A stretch of 64,000 nucleotides of DNA from CAVUOA01 sp963742955. Lineage in GTDB: Bacteria > Bacteroidota > Ignavibacteria > Tepidaquicellales > OLB5. The position numbers and the translations under genes are program-made. The stretch is taken from the NCBI GenBank assembly GCA_963742955.1, contig CAVUOA010000008.1:372001-436000 (forward strand). The letters are read 5' to 3'. The notes under the pieces were generated by a model that worked only from the letters and a program-made list of their open reading frames with translations, was not told the origin of the DNA and ran no database searches. Within the stretch, counting starts at the first letter, position 1; each line of letters begins with the position of its first letter. Positions 1-7,942 of the stretch are shown piece by piece.

Positions 1-278
1 ACTTCAATAAATGCGTATTGGGAGACCATAACTGCGGAGAAGAATACAGGTGTTCACTCCATAACAGGTGTTCTTCTCTCAGGAATTATATTACTGATTT
101 CTTTGATACAATGACCGTGCGTGATGTTGCAAAAATAAATAACGAACATCCGGTTGTCACTTTGAATTAACGTATTAACTAAAGGATTACTCGATTTACA
201 GAGCAACGATTCAATAGAACTAAGTCTGACTGAATAAAAATTGATTTGATGATAAATGGCTGAAAGGTCATCCAAATA
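1..278. other. upstream non-coding region
   Basis: I see no convincing gene in this stretch before the hydrogenase protease. It contains an 8-bp inverted repeat (GAGAAGAA ... TTCTTCTC) near 38-78 whose arms enclose two copies of CAGGTGTTC. The promoter of the hydrogenase operon is probably here or just left of the window, but I could not identify a convincing promoter box. The antisense open frame overlapping the first gene is a shadow. Confidence 0.4.
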
Positions 279-857
279 ATGAAAACGCTTGTACTGGGAA
301 TGGGAAACACCCTGCTGAGCGATGACGGGATTGGGATAATAATAAAACGCTACCTGGAAAAACGGCTTAACGGTGCAAAAGAGATAGATTTCGTTGAAAC
401 AACCTGGGGTGGATTCAGAATAATAGACATACTTTCCGGATATGATTATGCAGTAATTGTAGACTCCATAAAAACTACAAGTAAACCGCAGGGCTATATC
501 CATCACTTAAAGGCAGATGATTTACTACCCACTCTGCGCCTTACCTCATACCATGATATCAATTTTGCAACAGCCATTAAACTGGCTGAATCTATGGATT
601 CAAAAGTACCCGATGATATAGATATTTTTGCCGTAGAAATTGAAAATAACTATACTATCTCGGAACACCTCAGCCCAGTCCTTTGGAAATCAATTAAAAA
701 ATGCTCCGAACAGATTATCAGGCTCCTTGCTGCAAAGCGTATGCTTGGCGGAGCTAAGATTCATACTTCACTGCCTGATATCACAAGCGCAGATGAACTT
801 GATAAATATTATGAAGAAGATTACACAGAACAAACATCGATAAAATTATATCACTAA
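279..857 (+). CDS. hydrogenase maturation protease (HyaD/HycI family)
   Basis: This 192-residue protein begins with the family signature LGMGNTLLSDDGIG, containing the GxGN and D residues that read the nickel centre. Members cleave a short C-terminal peptide from a [NiFe]-hydrogenase large subunit after metal insertion, in the cytoplasm. The large subunit at 13,087-14,565 has exactly such a tail, 26 residues beyond its DPCFGCATH motif, so it is the likely substrate. The length is about 30 residues longer than typical HycI because of a polar C-terminal extension. It is the first gene of the hydrogenase cluster, 21 bp before hdrC. Confidence 0.88.
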   Translation: MKTLVLGMGNTLLSDDGIGIIIKRYLEKRLNGAKEIDFVETTWGGFRIIDILSGYDYAVIVDSIKTTSKPQGYIHHLKADDLLPTLRLTSYHDINFATAIKLAESMDSKVPDDIDIFAVEIENNYTISEHLSPVLWKSIKKCSEQIIRLLAAKRMLGGAKIHTSLPDITSADELDKYYEEDYTEQTSIKLYH

Positions 858-878
858 ATTTTTCTTAGAAATAATAAT

Positions 879-1562
879 ATGAAAATCGTAGATATAAAAA
901 TTCCGGGCAAATTATCCAAAAAAGAAGAAGAGCTGAAAGCTTCGTTCCTCAGGCAAATGGAAACTATACCCAATGCCGAAAAAATAAAATCATGCATTCA
1001 ATGCGGAACGTGCACAGGTTCATGCCCCGTCTCTTACGCAATGGATATTTCGCCCCGTGAGCTGATAGCTCTTTTCAGAGCCGGAGACCTTGAAACTCTG
1101 CTTAACAGCAAATCAATCTGGGTATGCGCTTCATGCTATTCATGCCAGACAAGATGCCCCTCTATGATAAAAGTTACCGATATTATTTATGCACTTAAAC
1201 GTCTTGCTATGGAAAAAGGCATCTATCCGCCGAAGTTCCCCGTTCATTCGTTATCGGAATCATTTGTAAAAGTAATGAACAATTACGGCAGGCTGCATGA
1301 GCCGAGGCTTATGGTTTACTACCTTATGAAAACCAACCCGCTGAAATTGTTCAGCTTTATGCCGTTGGGTCTCAGAATGGCAAAGAAAAAAAGAATAGCT
1401 TACACCCCATCAAAAATTAAAGATTTGAAAGGCTTCAAGAAAATAATTGCCAAAGCCGAAAAGATGGATAGTCCTATGGAAGCAGTTGTAACCGATTACA
1501 TGAAAGAAACCGTGGGTTACGGAGCAATCTCTAAAGAAACAGTATTAGAATCAAAAAAATAA
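879..1562 (+). CDS. hdrC: HdrC-like heterodisulfide reductase Fe-S subunit
   Basis: The protein has 227 residues and carries two ferredoxin-type motifs, CIQCGTCTGSCP (around residues 46-57) and CASCYSCQTRCP (around 87-98), each ending in the CP that ligates the other cluster. This is the two-[4Fe-4S] arrangement of HdrC, which passes electrons from HdrA to HdrB. The remainder is a helical domain of the same family. It is followed after 11 bp by hdrB and then the HdrA half gene, giving the usual C-B-A set. I see no membrane segment, so it should belong to a soluble complex. Confidence 0.9.
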   Translation: MKIVDIKIPGKLSKKEEELKASFLRQMETIPNAEKIKSCIQCGTCTGSCPVSYAMDISPRELIALFRAGDLETLLNSKSIWVCASCYSCQTRCPSMIKVTDIIYALKRLAMEKGIYPPKFPVHSLSESFVKVMNNYGRLHEPRLMVYYLMKTNPLKLFSFMPLGLRMAKKKRIAYTPSKIKDLKGFKKIIAKAEKMDSPMEAVVTDYMKETVGYGAISKETVLESKK

Positions 1563-1573
1563 GGAAAATAAAA

Positions 1574-2452
1574 ATGGATTATACTTATTACCCGGGATGC
1601 AGCTTAGAATCTGCACATCATGGATACAGCCAATCGGTAAAAAAAGTTTTCAGCCACCTGGGCTGTAACCTGATAGAACTTGAGGACTGGAATTGCTGCG
1701 GGGCTACATCTTATATGTCTGTTAAAGAAACAGTTTCGTTTGCAATATCTGCAAGAAACCTGGCTTTAGCCGAAAAACACAAACGTGATATTGTTGCTCC
1801 ATGCAGCGCATGCTTTACAATTTTAAGCAAGACCAACAGGTATTTAAAAGAACTGCCTGACTTCCACAAGAAAATAAATGACTGCCTTGCTGAAGGCGGA
1901 TTGCAGTATAACCTTTCATGCAATGTAAGGCATCCTTTAGATGTGCTTATGAACGATATCGGCATAGAGACAATTAAAGCAAAAGCAAAACGCAGTCTTG
2001 CGGGTCTTAAAATAGCCAATTACTACGGCTGCCAGATTGTAAGACCGGAAAAAGGATTTGATGACCGTGAAGACCCTGTGTTAATGGATAACATGTTTTC
2101 AGCGCTCGGAGCAGAGAATGTTTACTATCCTTTTAAAGTTAAATGCTGCGGCGGAATGCTGATGACGACTTACGAAGACGTTGCATTAAAGCTAAACAGG
2201 GAAATTATCGGCTCGGCAATTGAAAACGGAGCAGATTGTATTGTAACAACCTGCCCTCTTTGCCAGATGAACGTTGAAGCTTACCAGGATAAGATTAACG
2301 AAGCATATAAAACAGACTATCATATTCCGGTGCTGTTTTTCACACAAGTACTGGGTCTTGCTTTCGGTTTCACTGACCATGAGCTTGAAATAGACAGGCT
2401 GCTCACAGATGGAATAAAATTAAACGGAACTTTAGTAAACACAGGAGTATAA
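1574..2452 (+). CDS. hdrB: HdrB-like heterodisulfide reductase subunit (CCG domains)
   Basis: The 292-residue product has the two cysteine-rich CCG domains of HdrB. The first shows YYPGCS near the N terminus and WNCCGA near residue 40. The second shows YYGCQ near 152 and VKCCGGM near 196, with CPLCQMN following. In methanogens these motifs hold noncubane [4Fe-4S] clusters that reduce the CoM-S-S-CoB heterodisulfide. A bacterium of this type is unlikely to have that substrate, so the natural disulfide or other acceptor here is unknown. An ATG follows at 2,454, one base after the stop codon, with translational coupling likely. Confidence 0.9.
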   Translation: MDYTYYPGCSLESAHHGYSQSVKKVFSHLGCNLIELEDWNCCGATSYMSVKETVSFAISARNLALAEKHKRDIVAPCSACFTILSKTNRYLKELPDFHKKINDCLAEGGLQYNLSCNVRHPLDVLMNDIGIETIKAKAKRSLAGLKIANYYGCQIVRPEKGFDDREDPVLMDNMFSALGAENVYYPFKVKCCGGMLMTTYEDVALKLNREIIGSAIENGADCIVTTCPLCQMNVEAYQDKINEAYKTDYHIPVLFFTQVLGLAFGFTDHELEIDRLLTDGIKLNGTLVNTGV

Positions 2453-2453
2453 A

Positions 2454-3320
2454 ATGCATAAAATAATAAAGCCGGAAGATAACGGAAACGGAGCCGTAAG
2501 AATAGGCTTCTTTATCTGCCACTGCGGCGTCAACATCTCTTCTATTGTTAACGTTGCTGAAGTAAGAGATTATGTTGCCAAACTGCCGAATGTGGTTGTA
2601 TCACAGGATTATAAGTTTATGTGTTCCGACCCCGGACAGGATTTAATAAAAAACGCAATCAAGACCCATAAGCTAAACAGGGTTGTTGTAGCAGCATGCT
2701 CACCGCTTATGCATGAAGGAACATTCCGCGGAGCATGTGAAAAAGCCGGAATTAACCGCTTCCTTTTCCAGATGGCTAATATAAGAGAGCATTGCTCATG
2801 GGTTCATCACGATAAAGTAAGGGCAACTGAAAAAGCAAAGGCGCTTGCTCATGGAGCTATAAGCCGTGTTGCTTACCAGTCTCCTATGGAAGTAAAGAAA
2901 GCAAAGTTAAATCCAAATACACTTGTTGTCGGCGGAGGAATTGCAGGAATTCAGGCTGCGCTCGAGATAGCAGATTCTGGCAACAATGTTTATTTGGTTG
3001 AAAGAGAACCCTCTATCGGCGGTAAGATGGCTTTGTTCGATAAAACGTTCCCGACCCTTGACTGTTCTGCCTGTATCTTAACTCCCAAGATGGTATCGGT
3101 CGGTCACAGGGAAACTATAAAGCTTTTTACCTGGAGCGAAGTAACTGCGGTTTCGGGTTATCTCGGAAACTTCAAAGTTAAAATAAAAAAGAAAGCCAGG
3201 TATGTTGATACGGATAAATGCACGGGATGCGGACAGTGCTGGAGCCACTGCCCTGCAACCAGATTCCCCTCAAGAAGACAAATAATGTTTGGCGATAAAC
3301 TAATAAACGAAAAACGCTGA
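2454..3320 (+). CDS. hdrA: HdrA-like subunit, N-terminal half only
   Basis: This 288-residue protein matches only the first part of HdrA, which is normally about 650 residues. It has the N-terminal Cys-containing domain (ICHCGVN near residue 21), a Rossmann FAD motif GGGIAGIQAA (160-169), the DCSACILTPKM segment, and one ferredoxin motif with C256, C259, C262 and C266. It then stops after a basic tail. The next frame encodes an unrelated DRTGG protein, so this is not a local frameshift. The missing half is present in the protein at 9,783-11,549. Together they could rebuild a bifurcating FAD site from two polypeptides, which is inference. Confidence 0.87.
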   Translation: MHKIIKPEDNGNGAVRIGFFICHCGVNISSIVNVAEVRDYVAKLPNVVVSQDYKFMCSDPGQDLIKNAIKTHKLNRVVVAACSPLMHEGTFRGACEKAGINRFLFQMANIREHCSWVHHDKVRATEKAKALAHGAISRVAYQSPMEVKKAKLNPNTLVVGGGIAGIQAALEIADSGNNVYLVEREPSIGGKMALFDKTFPTLDCSACILTPKMVSVGHRETIKLFTWSEVTAVSGYLGNFKVKIKKKARYVDTDKCTGCGQCWSHCPATRFPSRRQIMFGDKLINEKR

Positions 3321-3322
3321 AA

Positions 3323-3718
3323 ATGCTGTTAAATAATATAAAATTACTGCTTGACTGCACAAGCTTAACCGGCGAAAACCTGCTTAATAAAGAAATAGAA
3401 TATTGTTTCGGAGCTGACTTAATGAGTGATGTTTTACGGTTCGCAAGAATAGGCTCATTACTGCTTACAGGAATAACCAATAACCAGGTTTTGCAGGTTG
3501 CCGAAATAATGGATATAAAAGGAATAATATTTGTCCGCGGCAAAGAACCGGAGAAAAATATAATAGCAGAAGCTGAAAAAAGAAAACTGCCTCTTTTAAA
3601 AACAAACAGGCTGATGTTTGATTCCTGCGGGATTCTTTATACGAACGGTCTCAGGGGAGGTAAAACCCTGCTGGAAGAAAAAAATGAATCAAAAAACAAT
3701 TTACACTCAGTCGTTTAA
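3323..3718 (+). CDS. DRTGG-domain protein
   Basis: This 131-residue soluble protein contains the segment GADLMSDVLRFA, followed by alternating hydrophobic strands (SLLLTGITNNQVLQVAEI) and a predicted alpha/beta core typical of small DRTGG proteins. The role of the family is not established. Genes of this kind recur in bacterial clusters with HydABC-type hydrogenases, beside an anti-sigma-like ATPase, and are presumed regulatory. It starts two bases after the HdrA half gene and overlaps the next gene by 35 bp, so the three are co-translated. A paralogue lies at 5,447-5,752. Confidence 0.72.
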   Translation: MLLNNIKLLLDCTSLTGENLLNKEIEYCFGADLMSDVLRFARIGSLLLTGITNNQVLQVAEIMDIKGIIFVRGKEPEKNIIAEAEKRKLPLLKTNRLMFDSCGILYTNGLRGGKTLLEEKNESKNNLHSVV

Positions 3719-4115
3719 CATCAAAGGCGGTGACTTTGTAAATGCAGGAACTGTCTCGGTCCAAATTAAGAAGGTTCTTAAAGAAATAGGCGTTAGACCG
3801 GAAATTGTATACAAAGTTTCGATATGCTGTTACGAAGCCGAAATGAATATAGTAATGTATGCCGATGAAGGAAAGCTTGATTTTTCTATAACGCCGGGTG
3901 AAATAGCAATACGTATAGAAGATAAAGGACAAGGAATAGAAAACATAGAGCTTGCCATGAAGGAAGGATATTCGACTGCAACAAATGCGATGAGAGAACT
4001 GGGATTCGGCGCGGGAATGGGACTCCCGAATATAAAAAAGAACTCCGATGAATTTTCGATTGAATCTAAAAAATCAATAGGTACAAAACTTGAATTTAAA
4101 GTATACCTGAACTAA
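3684..4115 (+). CDS. anti-sigma factor-like ATP-binding protein (RsbW/HATPase fold)
   Basis: I place the start at the ATG at 3,684 (MNQKTI...) rather than an upstream frame opening, because homology to the HATPase_c fold begins there. The 143-residue product has the N-box region (SICCYEAEMNI), the G1 box IEDKGQGI and the G2 box GFGAGMGLPNIK, which bind ATP. There is no dimerisation/phosphoacceptor histidine domain, so it is not a complete histidine kinase. RsbW-type proteins bind sigma factors or other partners. Its position between a DRTGG protein and a sensory hydrogenase suggests redox or H2 signalling, which is inference. Confidence 0.78.
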   Translation: MNQKTIYTQSFNIKGGDFVNAGTVSVQIKKVLKEIGVRPEIVYKVSICCYEAEMNIVMYADEGKLDFSITPGEIAIRIEDKGQGIENIELAMKEGYSTATNAMRELGFGAGMGLPNIKKNSDEFSIESKKSIGTKLEFKVYLN

Positions 4116-4118
4116 AAA

Positions 4119-5450
4119 TTGCTCAATACAGATATATACAGCCATTCAATTTATTTCGAGCCTTCTAAGTGCACGGGTGAAATGACCTGCCTTAAAATCT
4201 GCCCTGTCGAAGCTATCAGGGTAAGAAATAAGAAAGCTCAGATGCTTGAAGACCAGTGCATCGATTGCGGTGTATGTGTAAAGCAATGCGCCTCAGGAGC
4301 AATTGTACCGCTTACAAATTCATTCACCGATTTCAAAAAATTCAAGTATACAGTTGCAATTCCTTCCCTTGCCCTTTACAGCCAGTTTGAACGCAGCGTA
4401 AATCCTAAAACGATATTATCATCGCTTAAGAAAATCGGCTTTGATGAAGTTGTTGATATGACCGATTCATGCGTAGCTGTTTACAAGGGTATTCAAAAAT
4501 ATATGAAGGATAATCCGGGAAGGAAACCGCTTATTTCAACATTCTGCCCTACATGCATAAGACTTATTCAAATCAAATATCCCGAGCTATTACAGAATAT
4601 CATTCCCACCATCCCGCCGATGGAACTTGCAGCAAGAGAGGCAAAAAAAGAGTTCTCTGCAAGATTCGGCGTCAGCAGAGATGAAATCGGCGTAATCTAC
4701 ATTACCCCGTGTCCTTCTAAAATGATATTAATTTCACAGAATGAAGGCAGCTTCTATTCGGATTATGACGGCGCAATTGCAATTACAGATATTTATAACA
4801 CGCTTTATTCAGCAATCAACCATTCAAAAAAATCAAGTGCAGATGTCAATGAGCATTTTGATATAAACGGTTTCGGACTAAACCTCGGTTATATTGGCGG
4901 ACTGACTTCTCTGCTTGAGGGAGATAGCCACATTACAGTATCCGGAATAAACGATGTTCTTTATATCCTTGAAGAAATTGAAAGAGGAAAGCTGGATGAT
5001 ATTGACTTAGTAGAGCTTCATTCCTGTATCGAAGGCTGCGTCGGGGGTCCGCTTGTGGTTGAAAATATGTATTTAGCCGCAAACAAGATGAAATATATAA
5101 TAGAGAAATTCGGAGAAAAAAAGCTCCCGGTTGGCAAAAAAGACAGTTTTAGGACAGAAGACATTTATTATGAAAATATTTTTGAACCTCTACCCTCACA
5201 GCCGATTGATTCGGATTTAAAGAATGCTATTACAATGATATCCGAGCGTAAAGAGATTTATTCAATGCTGCCGCAAATTAACTGCGGAGCTTGCGGTTCG
5301 CCCACATGCATGACTTTTGCTGAAGATATTGTCAAAGGAGAAGCTAAGCTCAATGACTGCATGTTTATGTTCAACGATGAACTGAGACGCAAAATAAAAG
5401 ATAAAATGCTCGAAGTCCTTGAACTTCAAAGTAAGTTAAACGAAAAATGA
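4119..5450 (+). CDS. [FeFe]-hydrogenase-like sensory protein
   Basis: The 443-residue protein starts with TTG at 4,119, three bases after the previous stop. It has a two-cluster ferredoxin domain (Cys18-Cys57), then the H-cluster fold with C143 (STFCPTC), C198 (TPCPSK) and C303/C307 (HSCIEGCVGGP), and finally a C-terminal Fe-S domain (INCGACGSPTC, then C further on). All four H-cluster ligands seem to be kept. The cysteine that relays protons in catalytic enzymes (first C of TSCCP) is Phe, and the L2 motif lacks MPC. These losses are known in sensory group C/D enzymes. No hydE/F/G maturases are visible here, so the state of its cofactor is open. Confidence 0.82.
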   Translation: MLNTDIYSHSIYFEPSKCTGEMTCLKICPVEAIRVRNKKAQMLEDQCIDCGVCVKQCASGAIVPLTNSFTDFKKFKYTVAIPSLALYSQFERSVNPKTILSSLKKIGFDEVVDMTDSCVAVYKGIQKYMKDNPGRKPLISTFCPTCIRLIQIKYPELLQNIIPTIPPMELAAREAKKEFSARFGVSRDEIGVIYITPCPSKMILISQNEGSFYSDYDGAIAITDIYNTLYSAINHSKKSSADVNEHFDINGFGLNLGYIGGLTSLLEGDSHITVSGINDVLYILEEIERGKLDDIDLVELHSCIEGCVGGPLVVENMYLAANKMKYIIEKFGEKKLPVGKKDSFRTEDIYYENIFEPLPSQPIDSDLKNAITMISERKEIYSMLPQINCGACGSPTCMTFAEDIVKGEAKLNDCMFMFNDELRRKIKDKMLEVLELQSKLNEK

Positions 5451-5752
5451 AACTGGAAGAAATTACAAATAAGCTTGAACTAAAAAAAGTAACTGAGTTT
5501 TTCTCAAACGATAGAGAAATTTCAGGAGCATATACAAGCGATTTGCTGAGTGATGTTATGGCTAACAGCAAAAAAGATAACGTGTGGATTACTCTTCAGA
5601 CACACCTCAACATAATCGCAGTTGCATCACTAAAAGAACTGGCTGCAGTAATTATTGTTCTTGATAAAGAAATAGACAAGGATACTTTAGATAAAGCCGA
5701 ATCGGAAAATATTACAATATTTAAGAACACATATGACGGCTTACCAGGTTAG
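5447..5752 (+). CDS. DRTGG-domain protein
   Basis: The 101-residue product shares the layout of the protein at 3,323 (GAYTSDLLSDVMA, then strands such as VWITLQTHLNIIAVASL and IIVLDKEID). It overlaps the end of the sensory hydrogenase gene by 4 bp (ATGA), a sign of translational coupling. Its biochemical function is unknown. The repeated pairing of DRTGG proteins with the sensory hydrogenase suggests they bind a ligand or each other in the signalling branch of this cluster, which is inference from context. Confidence 0.7.
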   Translation: MKLEEITNKLELKKVTEFFSNDREISGAYTSDLLSDVMANSKKDNVWITLQTHLNIIAVASLKELAAVIIVLDKEIDKDTLDKAESENITIFKNTYDGLPG

Positions 5753-5794
5753 CGGAAAACTATATGAATTGGGAATCAAGTAAAATGCTTTGTA

Positions 5795-6508
5795 ATGATA
5801 ATAAAAGCAGATATGCATATTCACACGTGCCTTTCACCCTGTGCAGAAGTAACAATATCGCCGAAGAGACTGGTAGAAAAAGCATATCATACGGGATTAA
5901 CGATGATTTTTATAACAGACCACAACTCGGCTGAAAATGCAGAAGCGGCAATGAAAACAGCAGAAAAATACGAAAATCTGAAAGTTTACCCGGGAATGGA
6001 AATTACCTCCCGTGAGGAAGTCCATACATTAGCATTGTTTGAAAATATTCGGGACGCATATAAAATGCAGGAAGCAATTTACCGTTATCTGCCCGATGCA
6101 TTTTCGGAAAAAGAATACAGCGAACAGGTAATTGCAAACGAATTTGACGAAGTGGAAGGTTACTGTAAAAAATCACTGTTCAGCGCTGCTGATATAAGCC
6201 TGAATGATATAGTTGGGCTGATTCATGAATATAATGGGCTGTCCGCAGCAGCTCACATTGACAGACAAAGCTTTTCCGTCATTAGCCAGCTTGGATTTAT
6301 TCCTGATAATTTAATGTACGATGCGCTGGAAGTTTCACAAAATATGTCAGTTGAACAGGCAAGAATAGTCTATAAAGATAACTACAGTTTTATAAAAGGC
6401 TCTGATTCACACTGGCTGGAAAACATCGGAACTGTATACACTGAATTTGAAGCAGATGATAATTCATTTTCGAGCTTTGCTTCTTATATAAAGAGGAAAA
6501 TAAACTGA
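5795..6508 (+). CDS. PHP-domain metal-dependent phosphoesterase
   Basis: The 237-residue protein opens with ADMHIHTCLSPC and continues with ITDHNSAEN and later AAHIDR and KGSDSHW. These are the four metal-binding PHP motifs (HxH, DHN, H, DxH) in the right order, so the phosphoesterase site looks complete. The substrate cannot be read from the sequence. Its stop codon overlaps the start of the next gene (TGATG), so the two are co-translated. PHP genes are frequent companions of the NuoE/HydB modules of bifurcating hydrogenases, where their function is unproven. Confidence 0.82.
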   Translation: MIIKADMHIHTCLSPCAEVTISPKRLVEKAYHTGLTMIFITDHNSAENAEAAMKTAEKYENLKVYPGMEITSREEVHTLALFENIRDAYKMQEAIYRYLPDAFSEKEYSEQVIANEFDEVEGYCKKSLFSAADISLNDIVGLIHEYNGLSAAAHIDRQSFSVISQLGFIPDNLMYDALEVSQNMSVEQARIVYKDNYSFIKGSDSHWLENIGTVYTEFEADDNSFSSFASYIKRKIN

Positions 6509-7047
6509 TGCGTGATATATCTCTGCATGTACTTGATATTGCCGAAAACTCCGTCAAAGCAGGAGCGAAGAACATTACAATTACTATTAATGAAGATGAA
6601 AAGAAGAATCTGCTTATACTGGAAATTACCGATGACGGCTCGGGAATGAGCAAAGAACTTACCGGTAAAGCGCATGACCCGTTTGTAACTTCCAGGACTA
6701 CAAGAAAAGTCGGAATGGGAATTTCTCTTTTGAAAAACGCAGCAAATGCTGCCGAAGGAGATTTGAAAATATCATCAAAAGAAAACAAGGGTACTAATAT
6801 CAAAGCATGGTTTAAATATAATCATATAGACAGAAAACCGATTGGCAATATTGCTGAAACAATAATTTCATTGATTCTGATGTCACCAGATATAGAAATA
6901 AAATATACCCACAGGAAAAACGATGAAGAATTCATGTTCGATACAAATGAAATCAAAAAGCAATTGGAAGTAATAACATTAAATAATAACGAAATCCTGA
7001 AAGAATTAAAAGTTTTAATCAATAACAAACTGAAAGAAATATCATAA
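6508..7047 (+). CDS. HATPase-domain protein (histidine kinase-like ATPase)
   Basis: The 179-residue protein has a complete ATP-binding Bergerat fold: N-box LDIAENSVKAGA, G1 box ITDDGSGMS, an F-box DPFVTSR, and G2 box VGMGISLLKNAA. It lacks the DHp domain with its histidine, so it is not a free-standing kinase. The C-terminal 70 residues are lysine-rich and of unknown role. A stand-alone ATPase just before nuoE/hydC is a recurring arrangement in HydABC loci of anaerobes. It ends 9 bp before the next gene, which has a clear AAGGAG ribosome site. Confidence 0.8.
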   Translation: MRDISLHVLDIAENSVKAGAKNITITINEDEKKNLLILEITDDGSGMSKELTGKAHDPFVTSRTTRKVGMGISLLKNAANAAEGDLKISSKENKGTNIKAWFKYNHIDRKPIGNIAETIISLILMSPDIEIKYTHRKNDEEFMFDTNEIKKQLEVITLNNNEILKELKVLINNKLKEIS

Positions 7048-7056
7048 GGAGAAAAA

Positions 7057-7509
7057 ATGGAAGCTGAGCTTATCGATAAAATATTAGAGAAGCATCCCAA
7101 AGAACCGGGCTCTATAATACAGGTACTTCTTGACGTGCAGAACGAATTATACTATCTGCCGAAGGATGTTCTCCAGTATGTTTCAAAAGAGCTTAATGTG
7201 CCCATCAGCAGAACATACAGCCTTGCTACGTTTTATAAGGCATTCAGCTTAAAGCCAAAGGGCAAATATCCTGTTTCTGTATGCACAGGCACGGCATGCC
7301 ACGTTCAGGGCGCGCAGAAAATTATGGACCAGTTCGAACGTGAGCTTGGGATAAAAGACGGTGAAACCACCGCAGACAAGAAATTCAGCTTAGAGAGTGT
7401 CAGGTGCCTGGGCTGCTGCGGGCTTGCCCCTGTGATTACAGTCGGGAAGAACCTTCACGGGAAAATTCCGTCTTCAAAAGTGTCAAAGATTTTAAAACAA
7501 TATAAATAG
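7057..7509 (+). CDS. hydC: NuoE/HydC-like [2Fe-2S] subunit
   Basis: The 150-residue protein is a full-length 24-kDa NuoE-type subunit. It has a helical N-terminal domain and a thioredoxin-like domain with the four [2Fe-2S] cysteines in CTGTACH and CLGCCGLAP. In NADH dehydrogenases and bifurcating hydrogenases this subunit docks on NuoF/HydB and carries electrons to or from the flavin. A good Shine-Dalgarno sequence (AAGGAG) precedes the ATG. It forms a block with the ferredoxin-like gene and the NuoF homologue. Confidence 0.92.
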   Translation: MEAELIDKILEKHPKEPGSIIQVLLDVQNELYYLPKDVLQYVSKELNVPISRTYSLATFYKAFSLKPKGKYPVSVCTGTACHVQGAQKIMDQFERELGIKDGETTADKKFSLESVRCLGCCGLAPVITVGKNLHGKIPSSKVSKILKQYK

Positions 7510-7523
7510 GGAGTCATAAAGAA

Positions 7524-7910
7524 ATGGCTAAAATTACAATTGGTGACCTTGCCAAAATTAAAGAAAAGACCCAGCGGGCAGTCAATATCCGCGAAGGAGC
7601 ATGCAGGGTAAAAATTAACGTTCACATGGGAACTTGCGGCATTGCAGCCGGAGCCAGGGATATACTTGCAGCAGTTTTAAAGGAAGTTGAAGAACACGAC
7701 CTTAAAGATGTAATAGTAACAAACTCGGGCTGCGCCGGATTATGCAGCCAGGAGCCGATGATGACGGTAGAAGCTGCAAACGAACCTGCACCGGTGAAAT
7801 ATGTTTACCTGACTCCTTCAAAGGTTAAGAAAATATTCGATTCGCATATTATCAAAGGTCAAATATTAAAAGACTATGCTCTTGCTGTTGGCAGCGAGAC
7901 TACAGTTTAA
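7524..7910 (+). CDS. thioredoxin-like [2Fe-2S] ferredoxin
   Basis: This 128-residue protein has the thioredoxin-like ferredoxin pattern, with cysteines in GTCG (N-terminal) and SGCAGLC (C-terminal) as probable [2Fe-2S] ligands, plus one earlier Cys (GACR). It resembles the N-terminal domain of HydB and the extra small ferredoxin often encoded between HydC and HydB. It probably gives the NuoEF module another electron entry or exit point. It lies 14 bp after hydC and 32 bp before hydB. Confidence 0.83.
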   Translation: MAKITIGDLAKIKEKTQRAVNIREGACRVKINVHMGTCGIAAGARDILAAVLKEVEEHDLKDVIVTNSGCAGLCSQEPMMTVEAANEPAPVKYVYLTPSKVKKIFDSHIIKGQILKDYALAVGSETTV

Positions 7911-7942
7911 TAAAGAGTTTTTATCAATAAAGGAGAACTTAA

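Noticed and set aside
54..506. Open frame of 150 codons on the minus strand
   Set aside because: It overlaps the well-supported hydrogenase protease gene in antisense and shows no family motif.
1711..2019. Antisense frame inside hdrB
   Set aside because: It is a codon-bias shadow of a gene with clear CCG domains.
2454..3320. HdrA shortened by a local frameshift
   Set aside because: No HdrA continuation exists in any frame downstream; the missing half lies at 9,783-11,549.
3618..3683. Upstream extension of the RsbW-like gene
   Set aside because: The extra 22 residues overlap the DRTGG gene and do not fit the ATPase fold; the ATG at 3,684 is preferred.
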